Positions 13,839 to 14,260 of a DNA stretch of 14,260 bases are shown here, piece after piece. The notes below the pieces were generated by a model. It ran no database searches and was not told the DNA's origin. It saw nothing but the letters and a program-made list of their open reading frames with translations. The stretch comes from Nitrospira sp. (GTDB taxonomy: Bacteria; Nitrospirota; Nitrospiria; Nitrospirales; Nitrospiraceae): the NCBI GenBank assembly GCA_030456405.1, contig JAKDNQ010000038.1, positions 1 through 14,260 of the forward strand, in the 5' to 3' direction. The translations under genes and the position numbers were made by a program. Numbering within the stretch: position 1 is the stretch's first letter; each line of letters opens with the position of its first letter.

Positions 13839-14260
13839 ATGTAGCTGTTAATCGGCTCGGTTTTCGACTATTCGTCTAAAGAGCGCCATATAATCGCCGA
13901 CAAACCTCTTGATGCCCCCTAACTAAGACGATTATCAGTTTCCAATAACGTTTCAGCCGGGAATTTGCAAGGGTAGTCCTCTCGGTTGATAGCTTATTGA
14001 ACCTCACGCAGGGGAGGAAGGTGTCTGTCTTGGCCCAGCAGATTCCGATGGATCATGGTTCGTGTCACCTGACGCAAGCAATGAAATCATCCGTCTGAAG
14101 TTTGAAAGAGACTTCGGGTTGTTAGTAGGCCGTCCCCCACGCCCCTTGCTAGATCGAAGATTGCTGCGCGATCGACAGAAGTTTGTCAGGGCTCTTTGCG
14201 GGCCCGCCCTGTCAAGCCATCTGAAATTCTTACCGAAGCCCGCGTCGTTGCGTCATCAGA
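13839..14260. other. Right-end region without a recognisable gene
   Basis: This stretch must hold the promoter of vsr (leftward), but no convincing -35/-10 pair is visible. On the + strand a frame is open from 13993, just after a TAG at 13990-13992, to the window end (89 codons). It has no ATG, and the first plausible start is an internal GTG near 14082. The predicted residues (for example SDGSWFVSPDASNEIIRL) look protein-like but match nothing I know. It could be the damaged or partial 5' end of the next gene. Confidence 0.3.

Noticed and set aside
1..14260. CRISPR array, tRNA, rRNA, integrase or transposase genes
   Set aside because: No regularly spaced repeats, no RNA gene signatures and no recombinase motifs were found on either strand.

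Overview
The window looks like bacterial chromosome at the edge of a defence island. The left part (about 1-4160) has moderately high GC and carries a housekeeping gene (aat), two small secreted Sel1-repeat proteins and an intergenic inverted-repeat element. From memory, that element and this gene style resemble Nitrospira/Nitrospirota genomes. This assignment is inference, since no 16S rRNA or other decisive marker is present.

Layout: 1-1533, a large conserved-hypothetical-style protein whose true start may lie outside the window. 1629-1754, a structured inverted-repeat element. 1791-2486, aat (leucyl/phenylalanyl-tRNA-protein transferase). 2654-3238 and 3447-3941, two related Sel1-repeat proteins with signal peptides, followed by matching downstream repeats exactly 700 bp apart. 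4054-4158, a detached copy of the 3' end of aat, which marks an old duplication or rearrangement at the island boundary.

4362-13838 is a defence/restriction-modification cluster. Four tightly packed + strand genes encode a MutL/MORC-like GHKL ATPase, a Z1-domain SF2 helicase-like ATPase, a PF14390-type (DUF4420) PD-(D/E)XK nuclease and an AIPR protein. A Dcm-like cytosine-5 DNA methyltransferase follows on the same strand after a 157 bp gap. A Vsr-type endonuclease lies on the opposite strand and overlaps the methyltransferase tail to tail by 8 bp. The first four genes match the set from which the Mza defence system was named (MutL, Z1, DUF, AIPR), and also the paraMORC-linked restriction-modification neighbourhoods described by comparative genomics. 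The system is therefore recognisable rather than new, although the Dcm/Vsr arrangement and the long methyltransferase N-terminus deserve attention.

Likely cooperation (inference): Dcm marks self DNA. The GHKL ATPase and the Z1 motor sense or remodel DNA or protein complexes. The PD-(D/E)XK protein, possibly with Vsr, cuts DNA. AIPR has an unknown effector role. Vsr may alternatively repair T:G mismatches that arise when methylated cytosine deaminates. The right end (13839-14260) holds no recognisable gene, only a startless open frame running off the edge.
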